In this document: in pieces, positions 55,835-64,000 of the stretch
Layout: the number at the start of each line of letters is the position of its first letter
How positions within the stretch are numbered: the stretch's first letter is position 1
Source: Jiangella gansuensis DSM 44835
Lineage (GTDB): Bacteria; Actinomycetota; Actinomycetes; Jiangellales; Jiangellaceae
Direction: 5' to 3'
Assembly: GCF_000515395.1 (NCBI RefSeq)
Contig: NZ_KI911782.1
Location: forward strand, 659,090-723,089
Length of the DNA: 64,000 nt
Notes under the pieces: model-generated
Told to the model about the DNA's origin: nothing
The model's database searches: none
Seen by the model: only the letters and a program-made list of their open reading frames with translations
Made by a program: the position numbers and the translations under genes

Positions 55835-56058
55835 GCAACCCAGCGCCCATTGAGGACATCGAGACCTGGCGCCAGTTCCGCAGGATTCAGAAGGCGCAAG
55901 AGCGCTACGAATGGGAACAGCGGAATTGGCGGATGGCTCGCCTAGCCGAATATTTGGGTTACGAGGTTCCTCGTGCGACGCCTGACGAGATATGGCATGA
56001 AATCTGCGGGGATCATCCCGAGGACGACTTGCCGCCAAAGCTAGATCTAGCTGACTGA
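55831..56058 (+). CDS. Small phage-type protein (75 aa)
   Basis: A Trp- and Arg-rich helical protein (IETWRQFRRIQKAQERYEWE, then QRNWRMARLAEYLGYEVP). GTG 55831 overlaps the previous stop. A clear intrinsic terminator follows, closing the small-gene operon. Confidence 0.65.
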   Translation: MSNPAPIEDIETWRQFRRIQKAQERYEWEQRNWRMARLAEYLGYEVPRATPDEIWHEICGDHPEDDLPPKLDLAD

Positions 56059-56067
56059 ACACCGGGG

Positions 56068-56097
56068 AAGCCCGCCACAAATAGTGGCGGGCTTTCT
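56068..56097 (+). terminator. Intrinsic terminator before the giant gene
   Basis: AGCCCGCCAC pairs with GTGGCGGGCT (10 bp, 5-nt loop ) followed by TTCTC. It separates the small-gene operon from the giant gene that starts 23 nt later. Confidence 0.88.
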
Positions 56098-56120
56098 CAT
56101 TACACCCGGATAGGATTTCA

Positions 56121-59100
56121 ATGGCTACACGCCACAACACCTGGTGGGCCGACCGTGTCGGCGAAGCCGCTGCCGCTACGACCAGCAGCACGAGCCCTCA
56201 GCCGAACTACGGCGTGGCGTGGACCATTGGCACGTCCACGTTGCTGACCCCCACTCAGCGCGAGCAGGCAATCAACGCCATGCAGACGGTGGCCCAGACC
56301 GAGGCCACACGCCAGGCGTACCTGAACAACATGTTCGGCTGGATGATGAACCTTTCCAGCCAGGTGAACGGACCGCGTAAGCGGTCGTTCTTCGAGCGCG
56401 TCAGGGACACTGCCGGGGATCTGGTCGGCGGCGTGGGCGACGTGGTTGGCGGTGCCGTGGATGCGGTGCGGTCTCTCAACGATCAGCAGAACCGCTTTAT
56501 GGGCACTGAGGATGAGTACGAGCAGGCCCGTGAGTGGGCCGGCTCCGGCCTTGGTGCCGGCATGGAGGCGTACGAGCGCTATGTCGGTGAGCCTGTCGAG
56601 CGGGGTCTTTCGGTCCCGCTTCAGCTCGGGAACGTGCTCGATGAGGTGCAGAAGTCCGAAAGCTGGGCTGATTCGTTCGAAGCGTGGCTTCAGGCTGAGA
56701 CCTACGCCGAAGCGTGGCGCCGGACCGAGGATTCGACGTTCGGCCAGTCGGTGGCGGACATGTTCGTCAAGCCCGAGGTCCGCGAGGCTGGCTACGAAGG
56801 CGGCTTCGGTGAGGATGGCTTGCCGATAGATGCCACGTACCGCGAGCTGCGCGAGAGCGACACCGCCTACAACCTCACCAGTGGTACGGCGGACTTCCTT
56901 CAAGAGTGGTTCACGGACCCCCTGACCGTGGCCACGGCCGGTGTCGGCCGTGTGCGTGCGTACGTCAAGGGCGACCTGGACCGACTGCCGCGAGGTAGCG
57001 CCGCCACCATACGGCGCATCGTGGGCGCTCCGGATGAGGCACTGGAGGAGCTGCGTTCCCGGAGGTTCGTCAACCCCGTGGCAGCCAGAGCACTCCAGCT
57101 TAGAGAGCAGGTGGGCCAGCTTCGTGACCGGGTACGCGCCGGGGAGCTGGACCAGACCGGACTGATCGAACAGGTGCAGGCGTTTCGGCACGACCCCACA
57201 GCCGCAGCCCTGTTCCACGACCTGTCGACTGCCCGGAAGTGGGATGAGGCGAACCTGGCCTACGTCGATGAGTTCGACGACGACGTGTTCTACCACGGCG
57301 TTGGTGCACTGCTCGGATCTCCGACTGCCATTGACAAGCTACGGGCCGCCTTCGGCGACCGTGGCCGACAGATCGCCCAGCAGATCGACAACCTCAGCGA
57401 CACTCGCATCCCTCAGCTCGATGACGAGGTTCGCCTTGCTGAAGCGGCCTGGGAGGAAGCGGCTACCAACCCGAACCTGTCGGGCTTCCAGCGCTACGAG
57501 CGCATGTTCACGGCGGAAAAGGATCTCGCGACCCTTCGCCGTGAAGGCGGCATGCTCAATGAGCAACTGGATGAGTACGACTCGCATCGCCGATTCTTGG
57601 CGGCGGTTGATGACCGTGTCGCCCAGGCGTCCACCAGCATGGTGCCCCGTGCCTCTCAGGAAGCTGGAGACATCGTCGGCGGCGTCGCCGCCCACACATA
57701 CCGCAGTGGCCCGAACGGCAAGGCTCACACGTACGTCAAGGTGAAGTCGGGGTTCCTCCGGAACCGGCCGGGCGTCATGGACCTGTCGCGCAACATCTGG
57801 CAGCCGGCTGACAACTACCTAGGCGAGGCGTTCGCCATCGGTGGGCAGAAGGCCGTCGACAACCTGGCAGCCGCCACTGACGGTGGCCTCGACATCGACC
57901 TGTGGCGTCGGGACATGCTGAACAAGGCTGCCTCCGCCTCCACTGATGTGGAGCGGCGCACCATCGCCGGTCAGGTCGAGATGGCCGGCATTGAGCTGGT
58001 GGCTCGCAAGCACGGGCTCACCCCTGGTGATGCCCGCCAGATCGCCAGCATGTACAACCGCCGCCGTGGTGAGTTGTTCGCTGACATTGAGCGTCAGCAC
58101 ACGGAGAACCGCGCCTACAGCGCAGCAGCCAGTGACGACCCGATCAGGTACTCGTACAACAACAACAACACCGAAGAGACCATTGAGCTTCCGCTGACGC
58201 TCACGCAGCTCAAGAACTACCACGTGCCGATGGACCTTAAGGCCCTCGACAACATCCTGACCCAGCACGGCGGCGGCTTCCGTGGCCAGCTTGCCCGTGG
58301 TGGCGAGATGGCCGACTGGGCGATGAACATCTTCAATTCCTACTGGAAGCCCTTGGTTCTGTTCCGTGGCGGCTACGTGGTGCGCAACGTGTCGGACGAG
58401 ATGATCCGTGGCGTTGCTGCCGCCAACACCTTGATGGTGATTCCCGACGCGGTGAAGGCCGGAACTATCGGCCTGGTCAACCTGCCGATCCGTGCGGCCA
58501 ACCGGGTATCTCGGACGTGGAACGCGATGGAGCGGCGGCGTTACCGCCGCCGACAGGCGCAGGACCCTCTGTTGGTGCGTGAGGGCACCGAGGATGCCTA
58601 CGAGATCAACACGTCTCGCCTGCCCTCGGTGGAGAAGAACCTTGCCGGGGTCGAGCGCTGGACCCAGCGGCGCCTAGGCGCCGAGGTTGGCGGCAAGAGG
58701 CTGCCCAAGGCACCAGCCATCATCACCAAGCTCAACGCAGCCATGGAGTCCGGGGAGACGTTCGCCTACGACCTGGCTTCCAACCGAGTGCGCAACGTTG
58801 ACACGGTCACTCCGCTCGACGTGGGCGAAGCCGTAGTGCAGGACGTCACTGGCGTGGCCCGCTTCGCCGATGATCACGCAGACCTGCTGTCGCACGCCGA
58901 TGGCGTGCTCATGGTGACCCCCGTCAAGGATGGGTTCAGGGTCAACGTGGGCCGTCGTGGCGCTCGCTATGCCCGCTTGTTCGGCACGGTGGATCAGCTC
59001 GGTTCCCGGTCCGGCACGGTCAAGGGTCGTAGCGGCGCGAAGATCGAGCACGCGGGAGCGTTCGAACAGGGTGTTGGTGACGTCTTCCGGACGGTCGCCA

Positions 59101-61367
59101 GCTCCGCACCGTTCCACAAGACGATGGTCTCCAGCTATGAGTCTGAGCTGAAGCGTCTACGCACTGAAGCTCGTGGCTTCTCCTCCACCATCGGGGACCA
59201 GGAGCACGCCGCCAACTGGCTGCGGATCATCAACGATCAGCTCCGCCCGGACCCTGCGGTCCGTGCTCGCCTTGAGGGTAAAGACCTGGCCACCTGGGTG
59301 AAGGGTGAAGGCCGGGACCACGCCGCCCGCATCAAGTGGCGCAGTGCGAAGCCTGACATCTGGCAACAGGAGCTTGATGCCAGTATCGACACCTTGCTGC
59401 CCACCGAAGCCCTCCGGGCGAAGGTGGCCACCGGGGAGCCGATCACCGAGGTGGACCTCCAGCACATCATCGATCAGCGGTTCGACGTGGCGCCCAAAGC
59501 CGTGGACTCTACGGCTGTGGACATGGCCGTTGGTGGCCGGCTGTCTCGGTCTGTGGCGTCCGCTCGGGACAAGGTCTACAACTGGATTGCGACCATTCCA
59601 ACGGACTCCCTGGTTCGGCACCCGTTCTTCAACCGCATGTACCGAAACCGGCTGAAGGCTGCTGCTGACCAGCTTGAGGCTGGCCAGACCATCGGCAAGG
59701 AAACGCTCCAGATTATGGAGCGGCAGGCCCGCGAGTACGCGCTACGCCAGACCCGGCGGTACATGTTCGCCGGAGACGAGATGTCCGGGCTGACCCACAC
59801 CCTGCGGCACCTGACGGTGTTCCAGGGCGCCTGGGCAGAATCGCTCCAGCGGTACGCACGCATCATCAGCGAGCGTCCCGAGCAGTTCGTGAGGCTCTAC
59901 ACCAACGGCTGGCAACAGCTCGATGACAACGGCTTCGTTGAGTTCGTCGACCAGAACGGCCTCGGCAAGGACGACCCGGACCACGGGGACCTGGACTACA
60001 TCAGGATTCCCGGCGCCGGCAACGTGCTGAAGTTCATGGACAAGCTGGTGCCGGGGGACCAGTCGGCAGCGGCGGAGATCTTCGAGACGTTCAGCATCAA
60101 CAAGAACGGCCTCAACACCGTTCTGCAAGGTGACCCGTGGTGGCTGCCCGGTGCGCACCCGTGGGTACAAGCGCCGGCTACGTTCATGCTGGCGGATCAC
60201 CCGGACTTGGCAGACGAGAACTCCTTCTCGTCGTTCATGTACAAGTACCTGCTCCCCACCGGCCCGGCGTCGCTTCAGAAGACGCTGTTCCCGGCCGCCT
60301 GGATGACGGAGACGTTCCGGTACTTCAAGGGTGCCAACGATCCGGTCTTCAACCGGATGACCCTGACCAGGGTGCACCAGCAGCGCTACAACGATTGGGT
60401 AGCCAACGGTCGCCAAGGCCCAGAACCGGACTTCCAAGAGTCCCTGGACATCGGCAAGGGTGCGCAAGCGGCCTGGATCGCTGCCCGGTTCATGTCGCCG
60501 GCCTCGTTCAACCCCGAGGTCAAGGGCCAGATGTTCATTGACATGGCCAATCAGGTCCAGTCCGAACACGGCTTCGGTGAAGGGGGCTTCAAGGCGTACC
60601 TGGATCTGGCCGGTGACGACCAGGCCATCTGGTGGACGGCCACGACACAGAACAACTCTGGCGTGCCCGCCACATCGGCGGGCTTCCGCCAGTCCGAGCG
60701 GTACAAGGACCTGATCGCCAAGAACCCTGAGCTTGGCCTGGCCCTCGTCGGTCTCGATGCAGAGACGGACGAGTTCAACTACCAGGTGTACCGGCACCAG
60801 ACCGAGACACCGATCTCCGACCTCAGCGACCAGAAGCACCGCGAAGCCCTCGGGCCAGAGGCGGTGGTGACTGCCACCGAGGAACGCCAAGGTTGGGCTG
60901 AGTGGAAGCGTTGGAACGTCAAGATCGACGCTGAGCTTGCCGCTCGTGGCCTGCAATCTGTGGACCAACGCGGCGCCGAGGATCTGAAGCTGATCAAGGC
61001 CGGCATCCGTGGCGAGCTGGCATCTACGTATCCCGGCTGGCGTGACGCCATGTCCCAGTTCGACACCGACCGCACCTACGGCATCGTCCGGTCCATCAGG
61101 TCGATCATCGAAAGTGGCGACGCGCCAGACCGTCCCGACTGGGACGGCTGGGCGGAGTTTGTGGACTGGGAGGCGCGTATCGGCGCCGAGCTTGATGCTC
61201 GTTTCATGGCGGGCGGATCTCGCAGCATCGAGCACAACGACAACGCGGACTTGCTTTTCGCTTACAACACCGGAGTTGGCCAAATCAAGCTGGCTAACCT
61301 GATGTTTGCGGAGGCGATGGACCGAGTCCTACCGGAGCACAACATGACACTTGGATCGGGTATCTAA
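56121..61367 (+). CDS. Giant phage-type protein of unknown function (1748 aa)
   Basis: One uninterrupted 5.2-kb gene. It has a Gly-rich amphipathic segment at about 85-120 (AGDLVGGVGDVVGGAVDAV), long helical stretches, an AsnAsn-rich patch (YSYNNNNTEET), a hydrophobic block at about 745-795 (FRGGYVVRNVSDEMIRGVAA) and a C-terminal third with aromatic motifs (LRHLTVFQGAWAESLQRYAR; DPWWLPGAHPWV; RFMSPASFNP). No nuclease, ATPase, protease, lysozyme or methylase motif was found. Size and position before structural-type genes suggest an internal virion or injected protein, like the very large proteins some actinophages carry (inference, unverified). Confidence 0.85.
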   Translation: MATRHNTWWADRVGEAAAATTSSTSPQPNYGVAWTIGTSTLLTPTQREQAINAMQTVAQTEATRQAYLNNMFGWMMNLSSQVNGPRKRSFFERVRDTAGDLVGGVGDVVGGAVDAVRSLNDQQNRFMGTEDEYEQAREWAGSGLGAGMEAYERYVGEPVERGLSVPLQLGNVLDEVQKSESWADSFEAWLQAETYAEAWRRTEDSTFGQSVADMFVKPEVREAGYEGGFGEDGLPIDATYRELRESDTAYNLTSGTADFLQEWFTDPLTVATAGVGRVRAYVKGDLDRLPRGSAATIRRIVGAPDEALEELRSRRFVNPVAARALQLREQVGQLRDRVRAGELDQTGLIEQVQAFRHDPTAAALFHDLSTARKWDEANLAYVDEFDDDVFYHGVGALLGSPTAIDKLRAAFGDRGRQIAQQIDNLSDTRIPQLDDEVRLAEAAWEEAATNPNLSGFQRYERMFTAEKDLATLRREGGMLNEQLDEYDSHRRFLAAVDDRVAQASTSMVPRASQEAGDIVGGVAAHTYRSGPNGKAHTYVKVKSGFLRNRPGVMDLSRNIWQPADNYLGEAFAIGGQKAVDNLAAATDGGLDIDLWRRDMLNKAASASTDVERRTIAGQVEMAGIELVARKHGLTPGDARQIASMYNRRRGELFADIERQHTENRAYSAAASDDPIRYSYNNNNTEETIELPLTLTQLKNYHVPMDLKALDNILTQHGGGFRGQLARGGEMADWAMNIFNSYWKPLVLFRGGYVVRNVSDEMIRGVAAANTLMVIPDAVKAGTIGLVNLPIRAANRVSRTWNAMERRRYRRRQAQDPLLVREGTEDAYEINTSRLPSVEKNLAGVERWTQRRLGAEVGGKRLPKAPAIITKLNAAMESGETFAYDLASNRVRNVDTVTPLDVGEAVVQDVTGVARFADDHADLLSHADGVLMVTPVKDGFRVNVGRRGARYARLFGTVDQLGSRSGTVKGRSGAKIEHAGAFEQGVGDVFRTVASSAPFHKTMVSSYESELKRLRTEARGFSSTIGDQEHAANWLRIINDQLRPDPAVRARLEGKDLATWVKGEGRDHAARIKWRSAKPDIWQQELDASIDTLLPTEALRAKVATGEPITEVDLQHIIDQRFDVAPKAVDSTAVDMAVGGRLSRSVASARDKVYNWIATIPTDSLVRHPFFNRMYRNRLKAAADQLEAGQTIGKETLQIMERQAREYALRQTRRYMFAGDEMSGLTHTLRHLTVFQGAWAESLQRYARIISERPEQFVRLYTNGWQQLDDNGFVEFVDQNGLGKDDPDHGDLDYIRIPGAGNVLKFMDKLVPGDQSAAAEIFETFSINKNGLNTVLQGDPWWLPGAHPWVQAPATFMLADHPDLADENSFSSFMYKYLLPTGPASLQKTLFPAAWMTETFRYFKGANDPVFNRMTLTRVHQQRYNDWVANGRQGPEPDFQESLDIGKGAQAAWIAARFMSPASFNPEVKGQMFIDMANQVQSEHGFGEGGFKAYLDLAGDDQAIWWTATTQNNSGVPATSAGFRQSERYKDLIAKNPELGLALVGLDAETDEFNYQVYRHQTETPISDLSDQKHREALGPEAVVTATEERQGWAEWKRWNVKIDAELAARGLQSVDQRGAEDLKLIKAGIRGELASTYPGWRDAMSQFDTDRTYGIVRSIRSIIESGDAPDRPDWDGWAEFVDWEARIGAELDARFMAGGSRSIEHNDNADLLFAYNTGVGQIKLANLMFAEAMDRVLPEHNMTLGSGI

Positions 61368-62272
61368 TGGATTTCACCCCTGGCGGCGGCCTCACCTATA
61401 CGGGGGATGCCGACTTAGAGAACTACATCAGCCAGTATGCGGCGACCTTAGGCCCGGCGCCTATCGAAGAGAGTCCTTTCAAGACGGAATTGGCAGAACG
61501 CTGGGCACGCTACTGGGCACCTAAACCGAACATTCCGATGTCGCCTCGGTACAGCTACCGACGTCCAGGGAATCCAGGCTTCGGCGTCCTGGCGGAGTCG
61601 AAGCCTGGCGGCAAGCGCACCGGCAGCTTGAAGGGCCAGCAGGACTTCTACGTGGAGCGCGAGCGAGGCGGCAAGGAAGGCGGTTCGCTCAAGGGTGTCG
61701 ACACCAAGGCCCCTGATCGAACAAGACTGCAAGCCCTCGCGGACCGGTTCTTTGGTCGCCCAGCGACACCAACGGAAGTGTCCGAGTTCTGGGGCATGGG
61801 CCTGCTGGACCTGGATGCGGCAGGCACCATTGGTGCAGACCCCAAGGACCCCTGGCACTGGCTCGAAGCTCGTGCCGCTCAGCAGGAAGCTGACCGCGCC
61901 AAGGCGGAGAAAGGGTCTGGCCCTCGGACCGAGACTCAGGTGCAGCGCACCATCAACCTCACTGATCCAGTCACCGCTGGGACCGTGGTTGATGTGACCC
62001 TGCGGAACGTCCTCGGCCGCCGCGCTACCTACGAAGAGCGCCAGCAGTTCCTGTCGACGTTGCGTGAACAGGAGGAGTCCAGCCCCGGCATCACAACCAC
62101 GTCGTACGAGTACGACGGTGAGCAAGGTACTCCGGTCTCCGTGTCGTCTACGACGACGGGCGGCGCCCCGGACGCCGGCACGGCTGCTCAGGCTTGGGCC
62201 GATGAGGAACACATGGAAGAGCAGCAAGCGGTTCTGGCTGCGTCGTATCTCGACGTCTTGAAGGGCCTGTGA
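61367..62272 (+). CDS. Phage-type protein with two GRxAT modules (301 aa)
   Basis: Start ATG 61367 overlaps the giant gene's TAA by one base. Residues 1-105 are Pro/Gly-rich and likely disordered. Two similar helical segments follow: LADRFFGRPATPTEVSEFWG and LRNVLGRRATYEERQQFLST; both read (L/F)-x-GR-x-AT-x-x-E. A Thr/Ser-rich linker (TTTSYEYDGEQGTPVSVSS) and a C-terminal helix end the protein. Such GRxAT segments occur in actinophage virion or lysozyme-like proteins in my memory; unverified. It is probably packaged with the giant protein. Confidence 0.72.
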   Translation: MDFTPGGGLTYTGDADLENYISQYAATLGPAPIEESPFKTELAERWARYWAPKPNIPMSPRYSYRRPGNPGFGVLAESKPGGKRTGSLKGQQDFYVERERGGKEGGSLKGVDTKAPDRTRLQALADRFFGRPATPTEVSEFWGMGLLDLDAAGTIGADPKDPWHWLEARAAQQEADRAKAEKGSGPRTETQVQRTINLTDPVTAGTVVDVTLRNVLGRRATYEERQQFLSTLREQEESSPGITTTSYEYDGEQGTPVSVSSTTTGGAPDAGTAAQAWADEEHMEEQQAVLAASYLDVLKGL

Positions 62273-62403
62273 TGGACCTCGATCTAAGGGACCCTGTCGT
62301 TGCCCGCGCCGTTGTCACGGCTGGCCTTGCTCACGAGTTAGGCCGCTGGCCTACCAAAGAGGAGATTAAGGCCACGGTGTTGACCTACCTCATCAACAAC
62401 TGA
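62272..62403 (+). CDS. Small phage-type protein (43 aa)
   Basis: ATG 62272 overlaps the preceding stop (TGATG). The product is LDLRDPVVARAVVTAGLAHE followed by LGRWPTKEEIKATVLTYLIN-N, a compact helical protein. It repeats the LGR-x-(A/P)T-x-E pattern of the upstream protein (LGRWPTKEEI). A terminator follows 13 nt later. Confidence 0.65.
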   Translation: MDLDLRDPVVARAVVTAGLAHELGRWPTKEEIKATVLTYLINN

Positions 62404-62416
62404 CCTAGCTCACCAG

Positions 62417-62453
62417 AAAGCCCCGGAGATCCACCACTCTCCGGGGCTTTTCC
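62417..62453 (+). terminator. Intrinsic terminator
   Basis: A perfect 13-bp stem (AAAGCCCCGGAGA with TCTCCGGGGCTTT), 8-nt loop and T-rich tail, ending the giant-gene operon. Confidence 0.92.
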
Positions 62454-62487
62454 ATGCCCGAAAACAATTTCGAATTGAGTTCATCAC

Positions 62488-63852
62488 ATGGCTTTCAGAA
62501 ACGCTGGCGCGACTCCTGTATCGAGCGTCGTCTCTTCTGTCCAGATTACCCTAGGCTCCAATATTCAGCCGGGTGACATCATCACAGTTGGCGCTAGTTG
62601 GCAGGGTAACCACACCTCCAGCACTGGCCTCAACATCTCATCGTCCAATGCTGGAGACTTTGAGGACCTCTCGGGCTGGCAAATCATTGGGTCTGGTGCC
62701 GCTCGCCAAGTCTTCAGACGAGTTGCCATCGCCGGGGACGCCAACTCCACCATCACCATCTCCACCAACGGTGGCACGACTGGCCGGGTCATTGCCTTCT
62801 ACCACGCGGCCAGTGGCCTTGATTCGACTGCGACGCCGGTTGTGGCCGGCTCTGGTGGAAGCTCGGGCACGGTCCTCGACTTCCCGAGTGCCCAGCCAAC
62901 GGAAGGCTGGTCTGGGGGAACCGCTGTCTACCTGGGGATGTACACCGTCACCAGCGGTGGGCAGCCGACGTTCGACGTCGGCTCGTCCGGCACCACAATG
63001 CGCGCTCAGGGAACCACCGTCCATGGTTCGGGTAGCAATTCGGCGGCGCTGGTTGCTGACAAGACGTTCACTGGTGACGCGCAGATTCCCAGCGTCACAA
63101 TGGATTCGGACATCGCAGTACAGAACCGCCTTCAGCTGGTCATCCTCTACCTGGAGAGTGGCGTTCCGAAGCCCATCGCCAACGCCGGCCCGGATCAGAA
63201 CGTTGCCGCAGGCGCCACCGTCAACCTGGATGGCTCGGCTACCGCCAATGGCGGTGCTGGCGCACCGTACACGTGGCAGTGGACCCAGCTCTCCGGGCCG
63301 GCCGTCACGCTGAACGACCCCACGGCGGAGAACCCCAGCTTCACTGCACCCGCCGTGTCCAGCTCGGTGGTTCTCCAGCTCATCGCCACTGATGCGGGCG
63401 CCGTCGCCTCTGACCCCGCCACGGTCACCATCAACGTGCTGGGCGCTGAGGACACGGCGTACCCGAACGCTGACGTGACCGTGGCGAACTGGACGCCGAG
63501 CACAGGCAGCACCATCTGGCCGGTTCTCTCGGACGGCACTGACACCACGTACGCCACGAGTGCAGAGAACCCCAACGGTCAACTGCTTCGAGTCGGGATG
63601 TCTGAACTGACAGACCCGACGTCACCCGACGTCGTCAACCTGACGGTGCGGGCGCGTAAGCGAAGCGCCAGCAGCGGAACGCTGACGGTTCAGCTGATTG
63701 AGGGTGCCAGCACGGTGCGAGCCACGCTGCTCAACGCGCCGCTCCCCGACACCTTCTCCTCGATCCAGCTCAACATCACCCCTGCTGAGTACGACACGGT
63801 GACGGACTGGAATGACGTCGACGTGGTCCTGAGTGTTGAGGCGGCTGCGTGA
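62488..63852 (+). CDS. Probable virion structural protein with PKD/Ig-like domain
   Basis: A 454-residue all-beta protein. An N-terminal domain (about 1-225) resembles phage surface or tail beta-sandwiches (VQITLGSNIQPGDIITVGAS). A PKD/REJ-like domain (about 229-320) reads ANAGPDQNVAAGATVNLDGS, then YTWQWTQLSGPAVTLNDP. The C-terminal 120 residues (TVANWTPSTGSTIWPVL) resemble the discoidin-like domain of actinophage structural proteins. ATG 62488 lies after its own promoter region. Likely a tail, fibre or decoration protein. Confidence 0.78.
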   Translation: MAFRNAGATPVSSVVSSVQITLGSNIQPGDIITVGASWQGNHTSSTGLNISSSNAGDFEDLSGWQIIGSGAARQVFRRVAIAGDANSTITISTNGGTTGRVIAFYHAASGLDSTATPVVAGSGGSSGTVLDFPSAQPTEGWSGGTAVYLGMYTVTSGGQPTFDVGSSGTTMRAQGTTVHGSGSNSAALVADKTFTGDAQIPSVTMDSDIAVQNRLQLVILYLESGVPKPIANAGPDQNVAAGATVNLDGSATANGGAGAPYTWQWTQLSGPAVTLNDPTAENPSFTAPAVSSSVVLQLIATDAGAVASDPATVTINVLGAEDTAYPNADVTVANWTPSTGSTIWPVLSDGTDTTYATSAENPNGQLLRVGMSELTDPTSPDVVNLTVRARKRSASSGTLTVQLIEGASTVRATLLNAPLPDTFSSIQLNITPAEYDTVTDWNDVDVVLSVEAAA

Positions 63853-63983
63853 TGGGGACCGTGGACCTGAGCCAGTTCGTCCTTACAGTGACCAGGGCCG
63901 ATGAAGAGCCTGCGGCCACCGTCGATCTGTCGCAGTTCATCATCACCGTTACCCCTGCGACAAGCGACGAGGCGGAGTCGTGA
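63852..63983 (+). CDS. Small two-repeat protein (43 aa)
   Basis: ATG 63852 overlaps the previous stop (TGATG). The product is a tandem duplication: TVDLSQFVLTVT and TVDLSQFIITVT, separated by a short acidic linker, with an acidic end. It is too short for most gene callers. Function unknown; the beta-strand-like repeats suggest a small structural adaptor. Confidence 0.68.
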   Translation: MGTVDLSQFVLTVTRADEEPAATVDLSQFIITVTPATSDEAES

Positions 63984-64000
63984 ACCTCGTCCAGTACTGC
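63980..64000 (+). CDS. Start of a further element gene (3' partial)
   Basis: GTG 63980 overlaps the previous stop by 4 nt and opens VNLVQYC before the window ends. Actinophage connector-type proteins often begin MNLVxYC, but seven codons are too few to assign. Confidence 0.4.

Larger units (their letters stand above)
49015..64000 (+). mobile_element. Serine-integrase phage-like element (left end; right end outside)
   Basis: From 49032 to the window end all genes are on the plus strand, GC content drops, codon use changes (more A/T third positions) and gene families switch to phage type. It opens with a large serine integrase; then non-coding structured DNA, a RepA-like ATPase, small coupled genes, a giant protein and structural-type proteins. 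The left attachment site must lie between about 48960 and 49031. No terminase, portal, capsid or lysis gene is recognisable in the visible part. It could be a prophage, a phage satellite or an integrative plasmid-phage. Confidence 0.85.

Overview
This window looks like the chromosome of a high-GC actinobacterium. The GC content is very high, GTG and TTG starts are common, several genes look leaderless (a TANNNT box 6-8 nt before the start), and it carries actinobacterial hallmark genes: mycothiol synthase, GlnR, HbhA-like protein, DUF2516, DisA-RadA and ClpC. Gene order around glnR, mshD, the sulfurtransferase and the nitrobindin-like gene follows the arrangement known from Mycobacterium (Rv0811c-Rv0821 region) and Streptomyces. 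HTH - hbhA-like - DUF2516 matches Rv0474-Rv0476. The genus cannot be fixed by eye; a non-streptomycete lineage such as Jiangellales would fit, but that is only a guess. The final 15 kb (about 49.0-64.0 kb) is lower in GC, has different codon use and is an integrated phage-like element.

Layout. 1-3 kb: the 3' end of a large secreted PKD/CBM6/DUF1080 protein. 3-12 kb: one collinear minus-strand phosphate locus, ppk, CYTH-CHAD and a MutT1-like Nudix/phosphatase gene joined by 4-nt overlaps, then a PHO box and pstS-pstC-pstA-pstB. 12-15 kb: a VapBC-type toxin-antitoxin pair with a palindromic operator, mshD, an internally deleted hydrolase remnant, and glnR. 15-20 kb: a hydrolase, a MoaD-like protein, a membrane protein, a membrane thioredoxin, and a sulfur operon (DUF4395, rhodanese, DUF1416) preceded by an unannotated 25-residue leader peptide. 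20-28 kb: DsrE-like, a 33-residue membrane protein, nitrobindin-like, YgfZ, DTD, SDR, asparaginase, a GH15-like enzyme, the HTH/HbhA/DUF2516 set, and a beta-lactamase-fold lipoprotein. 28-31 kb: clpC with a candidate ClgR site. 32-38 kb: HAD phosphatase and a secreted peptidoglycan-recycling operon nagZ-namZ-amiE-like. 38-43 kb: mutY, a secreted protein of unknown function, disA, radA and a methyltransferase. 44-45.6 kb: an LPDTG-anchored surface protein built of 42-residue PWLWQGP repeats. 46-49 kb: a cysteine-rich protein, a Ppx/GppA phosphatase and an M15 peptidase.

49-64 kb: a serine-integrase element inserted at the very 3' end of the M15 peptidase gene. It has a 1.4-kb highly structured non-coding stretch with an iteron-like cluster, a RepA-like ATPase, a run of small genes coupled by short overlaps, a 1748-residue protein of unknown function, and probable virion proteins. 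The element runs off the right edge, so attR and any terminase, portal or capsid genes are not visible.

Three kinds of dispersed intergenic palindromic element occur: family A, three copies of about 78 bp; family B, three copies of about 65 bp; and one 82-bp inverted repeat. No tRNA, rRNA or CRISPR array was recognised.
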